DNA from: Pelagivirga sediminicola
GTDB lineage: Bacteria; Pseudomonadota; Alphaproteobacteria; Rhodobacterales; Rhodobacteraceae
Direction: 5' to 3'
Assembly (NCBI RefSeq): GCF_003072125.1
Contig: NZ_QCYH01000010.1
Location: forward strand, 39,459-103,458
DNA: 64,000 nt
Both the position numbers and the translations under genes were made by a program. Below the pieces are notes generated by a model, which did no database searches, had not been told where the DNA came from, and was given only the letters and a program-made list of their open reading frames with translations. Shown here piece by piece: positions 1 through 9,184 of this stretch (the first letter of the stretch is position 1; each line of letters starts with the position of its first letter).

Positions 1-1343
1 AGTTGGCGCGCGAGATGGCCAGCGCGGCCGATACGCGGCTGAAGGCCGGGGATGCCCCTGCGATGTGCGGCATTCCGCTTGGCATCAAGGATCTGTTCTG
101 CACCCGGGGCGTGCCCAGCCAGGCGGCCAGCGGCATTCTGGACGGGTTCAGGCCGGAATACGAATCGACCGTCACCTCCAAGCTGTTCGAGGCCGGGGCG
201 GTCATGCTGGGCAAGCTCAACATGGACGAATTCGCCATGGGCTCCAGCAACGAGACCAGCGTTTATGGCAATGCCGTCAATCCATGGCGGCGCAAGGGCG
301 ATGATGCGGCGCTGACGCCCGGCGGCTCGTCGGGTGGCTCGGCTGCCGCTGTTGCCGCCGATCTGTGCCTGGGCGCAACCGGCACCGATACCGGCGGCTC
401 CATCCGCCAGCCGGCCGCCTTCACCGGCATCACCGGGATCAAGCCGACCTATGGCCGCTGCTCGCGCTGGGGCGTGGTGGCGTTCGCCTCCAGCCTGGAT
501 CAGGCCGGGCCGATGACCAAGACGGTGCGCGACTCGGCGATCATGCTGGGCGCGATGTGCGGCCATGATCCCAAGGACAGCACCAGCGCCGACATGGCCG
601 TGCCGGACTTCGAGGCGGCGCTCACCGGCGACATCCGCGGCAAGGTGATCGGTATTCCCGAGGAATACTCAATCGACGGTATGCCTCAAGAAATCCGCGA
701 TCTTTGGGCAGATGGATCAGAGATGCTAAAAGATGCGGGGGCAGAAATTCGGTGGATCTCTCTGCCACATACGAAATACGCGCTGCCCGCCTATTACGTG
801 ATCGCCCCGGCCGAGGCGTCCTCGAACCTCGCGCGTTATGACGGGGTGCGCTATGGCCACCGCGCGAGTCTGGCGCCGGGCGATGGCATCACCGAGATGT
901 ATGAAAAAACCCGCGCCGAGGGGTTTGGCCCGGAGGTGCAGCGCCGCGTCATGGTTGGCACCTATGTCCTGTCGGCGGGCTTTTACGACGCCTATTACAA
1001 CCGCGCGCGCAAGGTGCGCACGCTGATCAAGCGCGATTTTGAACAGGTGTTCGCAGATGGCGTGGATGCGATCCTGACGCCCGCGACCCCCAGCGCGGCC
1101 TTCGGTCTGGGCGAGATGGCCAGCGCCGATCCGGTGCAGATGTATCTAAACGATGTCTTTACCGTGACGGTCAATCTTGCGGGCCTGCCGGGGGTTACGG
1201 TGCCCGCCGGGCAGGACGCGCAGGGGCTGCCGCTGGGCCTGCAACTGATCGGGCGGCCATGGGAAGAAGGCGAGTTGCTGAATTGCGCCTACACCCTGGA
1301 ACGCGCCGCCGGATTTGTGGCCAAGCCGGAGAAATGGTGGTAA
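1..1343 (+). CDS. gatA: Glu-tRNA(Gln)/Asp-tRNA(Asn) amidotransferase subunit A, 5' end outside window
   Basis: Amidase subunit of GatCAB, which amidates misacylated Glu-tRNA(Gln) or Asp-tRNA(Asn) in the cytoplasm using glutamine. Coding sequence is open from the window edge; the first ATG (position 3) is inside the amidase domain, so roughly 40-50 N-terminal residues are missing relative to the usual ~490. The amidase-signature triad is visible: Lys of GIKDLF, the cis-Ser in GGSSGGS, and the nucleophilic Ser of TDTGGSIRQ. The C-terminus looks complete and stops at TAA 1341-1343. A patch at about 660-785 is clearly AT-richer than its flanks while keeping the frame. Confidence 0.97.
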   Translation, partial: LAREMASAADTRLKAGDAPAMCGIPLGIKDLFCTRGVPSQAASGILDGFRPEYESTVTSKLFEAGAVMLGKLNMDEFAMGSSNETSVYGNAVNPWRRKGDDAALTPGGSSGGSAAAVAADLCLGATGTDTGGSIRQPAAFTGITGIKPTYGRCSRWGVVAFASSLDQAGPMTKTVRDSAIMLGAMCGHDPKDSTSADMAVPDFEAALTGDIRGKVIGIPEEYSIDGMPQEIRDLWADGSEMLKDAGAEIRWISLPHTKYALPAYYVIAPAEASSNLARYDGVRYGHRASLAPGDGITEMYEKTRAEGFGPEVQRRVMVGTYVLSAGFYDAYYNRARKVRTLIKRDFEQVFADGVDAILTPATPSAAFGLGEMASADPVQMYLNDVFTVTVNLAGLPGVTVPAGQDAQGLPLGLQLIGRPWEEGELLNCAYTLERAAGFVAKPEKWW

Positions 1344-1378
1344 TGCGCAGGATCCACCTGAACGAGGCAAAGACGAAC

Positions 1379-2134
1379 ATGCGATTCCCGAAGACTGCTC
1401 TGGTCATTCTGGCACTGCCCCTGGCGCTGGCCGCCTGCGGCACGTCCATCCCCGACAGCGGGCCGGATAGCGGCGCCGGCGTGGGGTTCGGCAGCTACAG
1501 CGAATACGAGAAACGTCAGGCAGCGCGCGATGCGCAGCTGGCGGGCAACGCGTCGCCCGCGCCGAACGCCGCCGCCGGCCAGCCGCTGGGCGGCGGCGGG
1601 CAGGCGCGCAGCGAAGCCGACGAGCTGGCCGCGCAGACGCGCGCCGCGCTGGGCACCGATCCCGAGGATCTGGCCGCCAATTCCGGTCGGCCCATCGTGC
1701 AGGCCGGGCCGGGCAACCCGGCGCCGCAGATCGCCGATGCGCCGGGCATCTCGGTCGAGAACAATTTTGACGCCGTCAGCTCGCGCCGCTCGATCGAGGA
1801 CGACGCCGCCCGCGTTGCCGAGCAGCGCAGGCAGTATCAGGTCGCGCAGGTTCAGTCGCTTCCCAGCCGCACGGGCGGCGAGGGCCCCAACATCGCGGCC
1901 TATGCGCTCAGCAGCAAACATGCGCCCGGCACGCAGGTCTATCGCCGCGGCGGGCTGAACAAGCAGGCCAAGTTCGAGCGTAATTGCGCGGCTTATCCCG
2001 GCCCGGATCTGGCGCAGATCGCGTTCCTTGAAAAGGGCGGCCCGGAGCGGGACCGCCTGGGCCTCGATCCGGACGGCGACGGTTATGCCTGCGACTGGGA
2101 TCCGCGCCCCTTCCGCAAGGCCGCCGGCGGCTGA
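1379..2134 (+). CDS. Lipoprotein with C-terminal Excalibur calcium-binding domain
   Basis: Predicted envelope lipoprotein of 251 residues. Starting at ATG 1379 gives a signal peptide with lipobox LALAAC at about residue 20. The middle is Ala/Gln/Pro-rich and low in complexity. The last ~50 residues carry an Excalibur-type motif (NCAAYPGPD followed by DPDGDGYACDWDP), a Cys-containing EF-hand-like Ca2+ loop found on extracellular proteins. An in-frame ATG at 1343 overlaps the gatA stop (TAATG) and is an alternative start, but it would place 12 polar residues before the signal peptide. GAGG lies about 11 nt before 1379. Function unknown; possible co-transcription with gatA and the amidase behind it. 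Confidence 0.85.
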   Translation: MRFPKTALVILALPLALAACGTSIPDSGPDSGAGVGFGSYSEYEKRQAARDAQLAGNASPAPNAAAGQPLGGGGQARSEADELAAQTRAALGTDPEDLAANSGRPIVQAGPGNPAPQIADAPGISVENNFDAVSSRRSIEDDAARVAEQRRQYQVAQVQSLPSRTGGEGPNIAAYALSSKHAPGTQVYRRGGLNKQAKFERNCAAYPGPDLAQIAFLEKGGPERDRLGLDPDGDGYACDWDPRPFRKAAGG

Positions 2135-2144
2135 GGCCGGGCGG

Positions 2145-2861
2145 GTGACGGTGCCCGCCTTGGCGCCGGGCGCGGCAGGATCGGCGATCTGGCGCGCCTC
2201 GCCCAATGTCGGCGCGCGGCGCGGCGGGCTCCGGCCCGATATGCTGGTCCTTCATTTCACCAAGATGGCGACGGCCGAGGCCGCGGTTGACCGATTGTGC
2301 GATCCGCAGGCCGGTGTATCGTGCCATTACGTGATCGGCGAGGACGGCACGCTGTGGCAGCTTGTGGACGAGGCGCAGCGCGCCTGGCACGCAGGGCGCG
2401 GCAGCTGGGACGGCGCGGGGGACGTCAACTCGCGCTCGATCGGGATCGAGCTGGCCAATCGCGGCAATCACCCCTTTGCCGAGCCGCAGATGCGGGTGCT
2501 GGAGGCGCTGATGGGCGGTATCATGGCGCGCTGGCATATCCGGCCCGAGCGGGTCATCGGCCATTCGGACATGGCGCCGGATCGCAAGGATGATCCCGGC
2601 CCGCATTTCGACTGGCGCCGCCTTGCGCTGCAGGGGCTGGCCGTCTGGCCCGCGCCGGGGGCGGGCGCGGATCCGGCCCGGTTTCGCGCCCTGAGCGAGC
2701 GAATCGGCTATGGCGCCGAATTCACCGATGCGCAGGTCCTGACCGCGCTGCGCCTGCGCTGGCGTCCATGGGCGCGGGAGCCGCTCGCGGCGGAGGATAT
2801 GGCGGTGGTGGCCGACATCGCCGCGCGCTTTGGCGTTGACCGGGCGGGGCCGGGCGCTTAA
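2145..2861 (+). CDS. N-acetylmuramoyl-L-alanine amidase (Amidase_2 family)
   Basis: Zinc amidase predicted to cut the MurNAc-L-Ala bond of peptidoglycan fragments. The family fold is visible: LVLHFTKM (first Zn His), CHYVIGEDGTLWQLV, SIGIELAN, and IGHSDMAPDRKDDPGPHFDW (second Zn His and the active-site region). A C-terminal helical segment of about 60 residues may be a peptidoglycan-binding module. No ATG fits; GTG 2145, 10 nt after the preceding stop, is the best start (238 aa), with GTG 2151 as alternative. No signal peptide is apparent from this start, so a cytoplasmic recycling role (AmpD-like) is possible. Confidence 0.85.
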   Translation: MTVPALAPGAAGSAIWRASPNVGARRGGLRPDMLVLHFTKMATAEAAVDRLCDPQAGVSCHYVIGEDGTLWQLVDEAQRAWHAGRGSWDGAGDVNSRSIGIELANRGNHPFAEPQMRVLEALMGGIMARWHIRPERVIGHSDMAPDRKDDPGPHFDWRRLALQGLAVWPAPGAGADPARFRALSERIGYGAEFTDAQVLTALRLRWRPWAREPLAAEDMAVVADIAARFGVDRAGPGA

Positions 2862-2870
2862 CTGACATCT

Positions 2871-3283
2871 GCGCGGAGGGCTGGATGGCCGCTTTGGCAG
2901 GGGCAACCCTGCCGGGGAGGAAAGTCCGGACTCCACAAGGCAACGGTGCCGGGTAACGCCCGGCCGGAGCAATCCGAGGGAAAGCGCCACAGAAAACAGA
3001 CCGTGCCCGTTTATCGGGCGTAAGGGTGAAACGGTGGGGTAAGAGCCCACCGCGGGGCTGGCAACAGCACCGGCACGGCAAGCCCCACCGGGAGCAATGC
3101 CAAATAGGGACCGCGCGCGGGGCAGGTCGGGTTTCCCGATACCGCCCGCAGGCACGTCTTGGCCCGGCGGTCCGGGTTGGCAGCCAAAGGGGCGGTGGCA
3201 ACATCGTCTTCAGATGAATGGTCATCCAGGGGGCGGGTCTTGGCCCGTCTCTGGACAGAATCCGGCTTACAGGCCCTCCGCGC
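2871..3283 (+). ncRNA. rnpB: RNase P RNA, bacterial class A
   Basis: Catalytic RNA of RNase P, which matures tRNA 5' ends. The diagnostic core GGGGAGGAAAGTCCGGACTC lies at 2915-2934, with the 3' core GACAGAATCCGGCTTACAGG at 3254-3273. The ends pair perfectly: GCGCGGAGGG (2871-2880) with CCCTCCGCGC (3274-3283), forming P1, which sets the boundaries. Internal hairpins such as the one around GTGCCGGGTAACGCCCGG fit the P12-type arm. Confidence 0.97.
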
Positions 3284-3507
3284 ATATCTGGACCGGTGTG
3301 GAAAATTCTGCGAATTTTCCTGTTCCGCGTCACAAGAACGTCCGCGGTCGCATCTGGCCGCGCTCTTTTGGGTATTTGGCCCAAGAAAAAACCGGGGCCG
3401 CGCGCCGCTCATATGTCGCAATGGCGGTTGACTCGGGGGGTGGCGGCGTTAAAAGGCAGACAAATGAATTTACCGGCAGCCCGGCTGCCCGGCGCAGGAG
3501 ATGACCA

Positions 3508-3675
3508 ATGGCGAAGCCGACCACAATCAAGATCCGCCTGAACTCGACCGCGGGCACCGGCCACTTCTATGTGACCAAGAAGAACGCACGCACCATGACC
3601 GAGAAGATGGCGATCAAGAAATACGATCCCGTCGTGCGCAAGCATGTCGAGTACAAGGAAGGCAAGATCAAGTAA
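3508..3675 (+). CDS. rpmG: 50S ribosomal protein L33
   Basis: Small basic large-subunit ribosomal protein, 55 residues, starting [16 protein letters not shown] and ending EYKEGKIK. It matches the alphaproteobacterial L33 pattern without zinc cysteines ([30 protein letters not shown]). GGAG lies about 9 nt before ATG 3508. It sits between rnpB and a strong terminator and is likely monocistronic. The 224 bases between rnpB and this gene hold no further gene that I can see. Confidence 0.96.
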   Translation: MAKPTTIKIRLNSTAGTGHFYVTKKNARTMTEKMAIKKYDPVVRKHVEYKEGKIK

Positions 3676-3703
3676 CGATCTGCCGAATTTGAAGAGTTGA
3701 CAG

Positions 3704-3731
3704 AGGCCGCGCCGTTCGAGCGCGGCTTTTT
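3704..3731 (+). terminator. Intrinsic terminator after rpmG
   Basis: Perfect 7-bp GC stem GCCGCGC (3706-3712) / GCGCGGC (3720-3726) with a 7-nt loop, followed by TTTTTCTTT, 30 nt after the rpmG stop. Confidence 0.9.
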
Positions 3732-3872
3732 CTTTGGACCGGCATCGTTTCTGAAGGGCGTTATCGCTGGGCAATGATCCGCCGTGATGAGCGGATTTTT
3801 GCGAAAAGGTTGCACGGTTCGGGCAAGGGGATACGCTGGATGGTCTCATAGATCGCCCGGAGGAATGATCCC

Positions 3873-4652
3873 ATGACCAAACCCGTACTCACGCTTTTCG
3901 CTGCCTTGCTTGCGAGTTCTGCCAGCGCGCAAGACTTGTCCAAAGGCACCTGGATCGATCTGACACATGCGTTCAATTCCGACTCGGTCTATTGGCCGAC
4001 CGCCAATATGTTTGAGCAGACCGAGATTTTTGCGGGCCACACCGAAGGTGGTTATTACTACTCATCCTACGATTTTGCCTCGTCCGAACATGGTGGGACG
4101 CATCTGGACGCGCCGGTTCACTTTGCCGAGGGCGGGCATTCATCCGATGAAATTCCCATCGAGCAATTGATCGGGCCGGGGTTTGTCATCGATGTCACCC
4201 GCCAGTCGGCTGAGGATGTCGATTATCTGGTGTCGGCGGCCGATATCGAGGCCTTCGAGGCCGAGCATGGAGAGATACCGCAAGGCGCCATTGTTCTGCT
4301 GAATACCGGCCGCGCGGGGCTTTATCCGGATCGCGAAACCTATATGGGAACGGCAGCGCGGGGGCAGGAAGCCGTCGCCGATCTGCATTTCCCGGGGCTG
4401 GGTGTCGATGGGGCCGAGCTGCTTGTCGCGCGCGGGATCGGAGCGGTCGGGCTGGATACGCCATCGATCGATTACGGGCAATCGGCGGATTTCGCAACAC
4501 ATGTCGCGCTTATGACGAATAACATAGCGGCCTTCGAGAATGTTGCCGACATGAGCGCGCTGCCTGCGACGGGCAGCACGATAATTGCCATGCCGATGAA
4601 GATCGAGGGAGGCTCCGGCGGCCCGCTGCGGATCATTGCGCATCTGCCGTGA
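3873..4652 (+). CDS. Secreted cyclase family protein (kynurenine-formamidase-like metal hydrolase)
   Basis: 259-residue protein with a Sec signal peptide (hydrophobic LTLFAALLASS, cleavage near ASAQD at ~20). The Cyclase/KynB family signature is present: EHGGTHLDAPVHF, in which the spaced His/Asp residues bind divalent metal, plus a C-terminal LDTPSIDYG. Family members hydrolyse formamides or cyclise small substrates; the periplasmic location argues against a standard KynB role. An AGGA box lies about 8 nt upstream of the ATG. Substrate unknown. Confidence 0.85.
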   Translation: MTKPVLTLFAALLASSASAQDLSKGTWIDLTHAFNSDSVYWPTANMFEQTEIFAGHTEGGYYYSSYDFASSEHGGTHLDAPVHFAEGGHSSDEIPIEQLIGPGFVIDVTRQSAEDVDYLVSAADIEAFEAEHGEIPQGAIVLLNTGRAGLYPDRETYMGTAARGQEAVADLHFPGLGVDGAELLVARGIGAVGLDTPSIDYGQSADFATHVALMTNNIAAFENVADMSALPATGSTIIAMPMKIEGGSGGPLRIIAHLP

Positions 4653-4690
4653 TGGGCGGGCTGGAGCGTCCTTGAGGGCGCGAAGGCGCG

Positions 4691-4729
4691 CCAAGAAAAA
4701 AGCCTGCCAAGCATGGAGCTTGGCAGGCT
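4691..4729 (-). terminator. Intrinsic terminator of the Bax-inhibitor-type gene
   Basis: Perfect 11-bp stem AGCCTGCCAAG (4701-4711) / CTTGGCAGGCT (4719-4729). On the minus strand it is followed by TTTTTTCTTGG. It lies between two convergent genes and may work in both directions. Confidence 0.88.
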
Positions 4730-4752
4730 TTATCACGTCCGGGTTCGCAGTG

Positions 4753-5472
4753 TTACTCGCGGTTGCCCAGCAGTTGCAGAAGGAACATGAACATGTTGAT
4801 GAAGTCGAGATAGAGGCGCAGCGCGCCCATGATCGCCGACTTGCCCAGCCACTCGCTGTCGCCGTGCTGTGCGTGCGCCAGGTATTCATTCTTGATCGAC
4901 TGCGTGTCGTAGGCCGTGAGGCCCGCGAAGATCAGCACGCCGATGATCGAGATGGCGAACATGATCGCGGGCGAGCCGAGGAAGATGTTGATGATCGACG
5001 CCACGATCAGGCCGATCACGCCCATGATCAGGAAACTGCCCCAGCCGGAGATGTCCTTTTTGGTGGTATAGCCCCAAAGCGACAGGCCCGCGAAGGCGAT
5101 CGAGGTGGTCAGGAAGACCTGCGCGATCGAGAAATCGGTGAAGACGATGAAGATATAGCTGATCGACACGCCCATCACCGCCGCGAAGGCGTAAAAGAAC
5201 AGCTGCGCGGCCGCGGCCGAAAACTTGTTGATGACGGCGCCGAAGGCAAAGACCATGATCAGCGGCGCGAACATCACGATATAGCGGGTGAAGCCGGTGA
5301 ACAGCGTCTGCATCATGTAGGCGTTGTTGCCAACGGCCCAAGCGGTCAGGAACGTCAGCAGCATGCCCACGGACATGGTGCCGTAGACCTTGTTCATATG
5401 GGCGCGCAGGCCCTGGTCAATCTGGGCGGAGCGGGTCGCGCCCGCCGTCCGGATCGTTTTGTATTCAGCCAT
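4753..5472 (-). CDS. Bax inhibitor-1/YccA family membrane protein
   Basis: 239 residues with a short cytoplasmic N-terminus and seven hydrophobic segments, ending FLLQLLGNRE. The BI-1 (TMBIM) pattern is clear, including the acidic segment AGLTAYDTQSIKNEY between the sixth and seventh helices. Family members are pH-sensitive Ca2+ leak channels or interact with FtsH; the role here is unproved. The start ATG is preceded by GGAGGG on the minus strand, and a strong terminator follows the stop. Likely monocistronic. Confidence 0.93.
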   Translation of the reverse strand: MAEYKTIRTAGATRSAQIDQGLRAHMNKVYGTMSVGMLLTFLTAWAVGNNAYMMQTLFTGFTRYIVMFAPLIMVFAFGAVINKFSAAAAQLFFYAFAAVMGVSISYIFIVFTDFSIAQVFLTTSIAFAGLSLWGYTTKKDISGWGSFLIMGVIGLIVASIINIFLGSPAIMFAISIIGVLIFAGLTAYDTQSIKNEYLAHAQHGDSEWLGKSAIMGALRLYLDFINMFMFLLQLLGNRE

Positions 5473-5600
5473 TTATCCCTCCAGGTTGATCGTGCCATGC
5501 CCCATGGCGAAGCGTTGCGACCAATATCGGGCGCGCGGGGGCGGTTTTCAAGGCTTTTCGGTCATGGATCTGTGCGGTGCGCGCCGATTGTGGCGCGCGC

Positions 5601-6566
5601 CTACATCGTCACCACGATCTTGCCGGTGGATTGGCGTGTGCGCAGCAGATCCAGCCCCTCCGTCGCGCGCTCCAGCGGATAGCTGTGGTGGGCGCGCGGC
5701 GTGATGCGCCCCTGCGCGGCCCAGTCCAGCAAGGTCGCCAGCGATCCCGTCAGCACATCGGGCGCGAAGCTCAGGTATCCGCCCCAGTAAAGGCCCATGA
5801 CGGTCAGGTTCTTGACCAGCAGGTGATTGGCAGGGATCTGCGGCACGTCGCCACTGGCAAAGCCGATGGTCAGGATGCGCGCCTCGGGACGGCAGGCGCG
5901 GAAGGCGGCGGTGAATTGAGCGCCGCCGACCGGATCATAGACCACATCGGCGCCGCCCAGATCCTTGCAGGCGGCGCGGATGTCATCGGTCTCGGCGTCG
6001 ATCAGGTGATCTGCGCCCGCCGCGCGCGCGGCCTCCAGCCTGGCCGCGCCGCGGGCGCAGGCGATGACGCGCGCGCCCATGGCATGGCCGATCTCGACCG
6101 CCGTCAGGCCCACGCCGCCCGCCGCGCCCAGAACGAGCAGCGTCTCGCCCGCGCTCAGCCGCGCGCGATGGGCAAGCGCCAGGTGCGAGGTGCCGTAGGC
6201 GATCTGAAACGCGGCGGCGGCGTCAAAGCCCATGCTGTCCGGCAGGGGCAGGGCGCGCGCGGCATCGAAACATCCGTATTCGGCCAGGCCCCCATGGCCG
6301 CCATAGACCGCAACGCGCGTGCCCGGCGCCGGGCCGCTGGGGCCCGGCCCCAGCGCATCGACAATGCCCGCCACCTCCATGCCGAGGGTAAAGGGCAAGG
6401 CGGGCGTGTCCTGATAGCTGCCCTTGATCATCAGCAGATCGGCAAAGTTCAGACCGCAGGCATGGATTCGCAGCCTGAGCTGGCCGGGTCCGGGTGCCGG
6501 GACCGGCAGCGCGGTCAGGGCCGGCGCGGCACTGTGCGAGGTCAGGTGAAGGGCTTGCATCGTCAT
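5601..6566 (-). CDS. NADPH:quinone oxidoreductase family protein (zinc-independent MDR)
   Basis: About 321 residues of the medium-chain dehydrogenase/reductase superfamily. An N-terminal GroES-like part contains GLNFADLLMIKGSYQ, and the Rossmann fold shows LVLGAAGGVGLTAVEIGHAMGA. The zinc-ligand cysteines of alcohol dehydrogenases are absent, as in quinone reductases (QorA-like). Start chosen at the ATG for MTMQALHL (6566); ATG 6560 is equally possible, and upstream residues look like translated leader. Likely reduces quinones or enones with NADPH in the cytoplasm. Confidence 0.88.
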   Translation of the reverse strand: MTMQALHLTSHSAAPALTALPVPAPGPGQLRLRIHACGLNFADLLMIKGSYQDTPALPFTLGMEVAGIVDALGPGPSGPAPGTRVAVYGGHGGLAEYGCFDAARALPLPDSMGFDAAAAFQIAYGTSHLALAHRARLSAGETLLVLGAAGGVGLTAVEIGHAMGARVIACARGAARLEAARAAGADHLIDAETDDIRAACKDLGGADVVYDPVGGAQFTAAFRACRPEARILTIGFASGDVPQIPANHLLVKNLTVMGLYWGGYLSFAPDVLTGSLATLLDWAAQGRITPRAHHSYPLERATEGLDLLRTRQSTGKIVVTM

Positions 6567-6750
6567 GGGTCGGCAGGGCCTTTGCGAGAGGGCGATCGGG
6601 ATGCGGCGCAGAGTGCGCAGGCGGCACGGCACTTGTCAATTTACTGCCGCGGCGCGCTCGATTCTCAGGTATTTGTCCGGCTTTTTCCCGCAAGGATTGA
6701 ATAAATTCGGGCCGGGCGCCGCAAAGGGCGCATTTTTTGTTGAATAACTT

Positions 6751-6779
6751 CTGACCGATGTTAATGTTTGCGCTATATT
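6751..6779 (+). promoter_or_regulatory. Sigma70-type promoter upstream of the XRE regulator
   Basis: CTGACC (6751-6756), a 17-nt spacer, then TATATT (6774-6779, five of six matches to TATAAT). It lies in the AT-rich part of the 311-base gap between two divergent genes, giving a leader of about 90 nt before ATG 6878. Nothing else is recognised in this gap. Confidence 0.5.
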
Positions 6780-6877
6780 TTTGCGTGTATGTATCGCGGG
6801 AACGCCGCTTTGTCTGCGCGGGACGCATAGTGCCCCGCGTATCATGGCGCATCAGCCGCCGTTAAAAGGATTTGAAC

Positions 6878-7258
6878 ATGCCCCACCCTGTCGATGTCCA
6901 TGTCGGGAAACGCATCAGGCACCGCCGGTGGCTGGCGGGAATGACGCAGCAACAGCTTGCGGAAAGCGTCGGGATCAAGTTCCAGCAGATCCAGAAATAC
7001 GAGACTGGCGCAAACCGCGTCAGCGCGTCGCGCTTGTGGGATATCGCGGCGGCGATGGGGGTCGATGTTGCCTTTTTCTTTGAAGGGATGCAGGCGGCGC
7101 CCTCCAGCGGCGACCAGATTGCCGCACCCAAGGGCAGCCCTGCCGATCTGCTGGGCGACAAGGAGGCGCTGGATCTGGTGCGCTCCTACTACGCGATTCC
7201 CGAGAATCAGCGTCGCCGCCTGTTCGATCTGGCCCGCGTGCTGAGCGACGTCGCCTGA
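6878..7258 (+). CDS. XRE-family helix-turn-helix transcriptional regulator
   Basis: 126-residue cytoplasmic DNA-binding protein. The N-terminal HTH (about residues 8-63) has the Cro/C1 pattern RIRHRRWLAGMTQQQLAESV, then GIKFQQIQKYETGANRVSAS and LWDIAAAMGV. The C-terminal ~45 residues (KEALDLVRSYYAIPENQRRR) form a short helical module common in alphaproteobacterial SinR/PuuR-like regulators. ATG 6878 is chosen because AAAAGGA ends 7 nt upstream; an in-frame TTG lies at 6872. Regulon unknown. Confidence 0.9.
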   Translation: MPHPVDVHVGKRIRHRRWLAGMTQQQLAESVGIKFQQIQKYETGANRVSASRLWDIAAAMGVDVAFFFEGMQAAPSSGDQIAAPKGSPADLLGDKEALDLVRSYYAIPENQRRRLFDLARVLSDVA

Positions 7259-7287
7259 CAGCGATTCAGGCGCGGCGCGAGGCTGCC

Positions 7288-8169
7288 ATGCGAGGGCAGA
7301 TTGCCGTGACATCCGATGACATCATTTGCAGCGCGCTGCGCTCGCAGGATCGGACCGATCCGGCGGAGGCGGCGCGCATCATCCATATCGCACATCGTCT
7401 GGCCGATGCCGCGCGCGTGGCGATTCTGCCACATTTCCGTACCGGCACCTTGAGCGCCGAGAACAAGTTCGCCGCGGGCGCCACCAGCGAAGGGCAGTTC
7501 GATCCCGTCACCGCCGCCGACCACGCCGCGGAGCGCGCGATGCGCGACATTCTGGCCAAGGAACGCCCGCAAGACGCCATTCTGGGCGAGGAATTCGGCA
7601 AAAGCGACGGCACCAGCGGTCTGACCTGGGTGCTGGACCCCATCGACGGCACGCGCGGTTTCATCGCGGGCACGCCCACCTGGGGGGTGTTGATCGCGGC
7701 GATGGACGCGCAGGGCGCCGTTTATGGCCTGATCGATCAGCCCTATATCGGCGAGCGGTTCGAGGGCGGGCTGGGCCGCGCCTGCATGACCGGTCCGCAT
7801 GGCACGCGCGCCCTTGCCGCCTGCGGCGACCGCGCGCTTGACGCGGCAACTGTGATGACGACCTTTCCGGCGGTCGGGACGGCGGCGGAGGGCGCGGCCT
7901 TTGCCGAGATCGCGGCGCGTGCGCGGATCGTAAGATATGGCTGTGACTGCTATGCCTACGCGCTTCTCGCGCTGGGGCAGGTCGATCTGGTGATCGAGGC
8001 GGGGCTGAACGCCTATGACATCTGCGCGCCCATCGCCGTGATCGAGGCGGCGGGCGGCATCGTCACCAATTGGCAGGGCGGCCCCGCTGTGGATGGCGGC
8101 CGCGTGGTGGCCGCCGCGGGGCGGGTGCAGCATGACGCCGCGCTGAAGGTGCTCTCGCAAGTGCGCTGA
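7288..8169 (+). CDS. hisN: Inositol-monophosphatase family phosphatase, probable histidinol-phosphatase
   Basis: 293-residue Mg2+-dependent phosphatase. Family motifs: GEEFG (metal ligand Glu), WVLDPIDGTRGFI (the DPIDGT signature) and a C-terminal AYDICAPIAVIEAAGG that corresponds to the WDxAA motif with Tyr for Trp. The RGF after DPIDGT is typical of the histidinol-phosphate phosphatase (HisN) branch rather than SuhB; I rely on that for the call. ATG 7288 is preceded by GAGG at 5 nt. Cytoplasmic. Confidence 0.82.
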   Translation: MRGQIAVTSDDIICSALRSQDRTDPAEAARIIHIAHRLADAARVAILPHFRTGTLSAENKFAAGATSEGQFDPVTAADHAAERAMRDILAKERPQDAILGEEFGKSDGTSGLTWVLDPIDGTRGFIAGTPTWGVLIAAMDAQGAVYGLIDQPYIGERFEGGLGRACMTGPHGTRALAACGDRALDAATVMTTFPAVGTAAEGAAFAEIAARARIVRYGCDCYAYALLALGQVDLVIEAGLNAYDICAPIAVIEAAGGIVTNWQGGPAVDGGRVVAAAGRVQHDAALKVLSQVR

Positions 8170-8284
8170 GGCGCCCGTGCATCGGTGCGCGGCCAAATGC
8201 GCCGCAAGCCGCGATTGCACTGGCTGCTGGGCAGCCCGACCGCTACGCTTCGCCTGCTTTTCTGCCGATGACGGAGACCTGATC

Positions 8285-8719
8285 ATGCGCCGACTGCTCG
8301 CTTCTTGCCTTGGCCTTTGCCTGATGGCTGCACCTGCCCTTGCCGAGGATTTGGGCGGCGCGGCGCAGGCGCAGGTCAATACCTTGCGCGCAGATGCGGG
8401 GCTGGGGCCGCTTTCGACCAGTGCCGCGTTGTCGCGCGCGGCGGCAGGCCACGCGCAAGACATGGTTCAGAACGGGTTTTTCAGCCATACCGGCTCGGAC
8501 GGGTCGGGGATCGGGGACCGCGCCCGCGCGGCGGGCTACGGGTTTTGCTTCATCGCCGAGAACATTGCGCAAGGCCAGCCTGGCATTGACGCGGTGATGA
8601 GCGGCTGGATGAACTCGACCGGCCACCGGCGCAATATCCTGAGCGAGGGCGCCCGCGAATTCGCGCTGGTGCGTGAGCGCGATACCTGGGTGATGATGCT
8701 GGGCCGTCCGGGCTGCTGA
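8285..8719 (+). CDS. Secreted CAP (SCP/PR1-like) domain protein
   Basis: 144 residues: signal peptide (RRLLASCLGLCLMAAPALAED, cleavage near 20) and a single CAP domain. Conserved features are AAAGHAQDMVQNGFFSHTGSD (paired His of the CAP pocket), ENIAQG and a GWMNSTGHRRNIL motif. Bacterial CAP proteins are extracytoplasmic and mostly of unknown function. Longer in-frame starts upstream would add a non-signal leader, so ATG 8285 with upstream GGAG is chosen. Confidence 0.88.
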   Translation: MRRLLASCLGLCLMAAPALAEDLGGAAQAQVNTLRADAGLGPLSTSAALSRAAAGHAQDMVQNGFFSHTGSDGSGIGDRARAAGYGFCFIAENIAQGQPGIDAVMSGWMNSTGHRRNILSEGAREFALVRERDTWVMMLGRPGC

Positions 8720-8750
8720 GCGTGCTGTCCGATATGGCCAGCTAACCGCA

Positions 8751-9005
8751 TCAGCCGCCAAAAAATTTCGGTTTGAGACGCAAAAGCGTCTCGCAGATCT
8801 GCGATGTCAGCCCTTGCGCCAGACCGAGCGCCTCCTGATGCGCGCCGTATCCTGTTGCGACCGCCGCCTCGATGGTGGCCGATTGCACCAATGCGGCGAC
8901 AAGATGCGGGTTTTGCGCGGCATAATCGGGCCCGAACTCGGCCTCGATGGCGGCGATCGCGGCGCGCAGATGACGGGCGGCTGCAGGGCGGGTCTGGTTG
9001 GACAT
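8751..9005 (-). CDS. Small conserved hypothetical protein
   Basis: 84 residues, helical, Ala-rich, no signal peptide or membrane segment (MSNQTRPAAARHLRAAIAAI...). Codon use and GC match real genes of the region, and GGAG lies 6 nt upstream of the ATG on the minus strand. I do not recognise a family. Transcribed divergently from mgtE. Confidence 0.65.
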   Translation of the reverse strand: MSNQTRPAAARHLRAAIAAIEAEFGPDYAAQNPHLVAALVQSATIEAAVATGYGAHQEALGLAQGLTSQICETLLRLKPKFFGG

Positions 9006-9184
9006 GAGGGCAATTCTCCTGATGTGGCGTCCTGCCGGAACCTAAGGCGCTTGGCCCCGATTCCGAGTCTGGCGCCGATGCGGCGGGGATGCTCACCGTT
9101 TTTTCAGCGCCGCGCGCAGGGTCGCACGTTGTTTTTCGCATGCTCATTGCGTAAAGCTGCGCAACACGCCATCGGGAGCGACAG

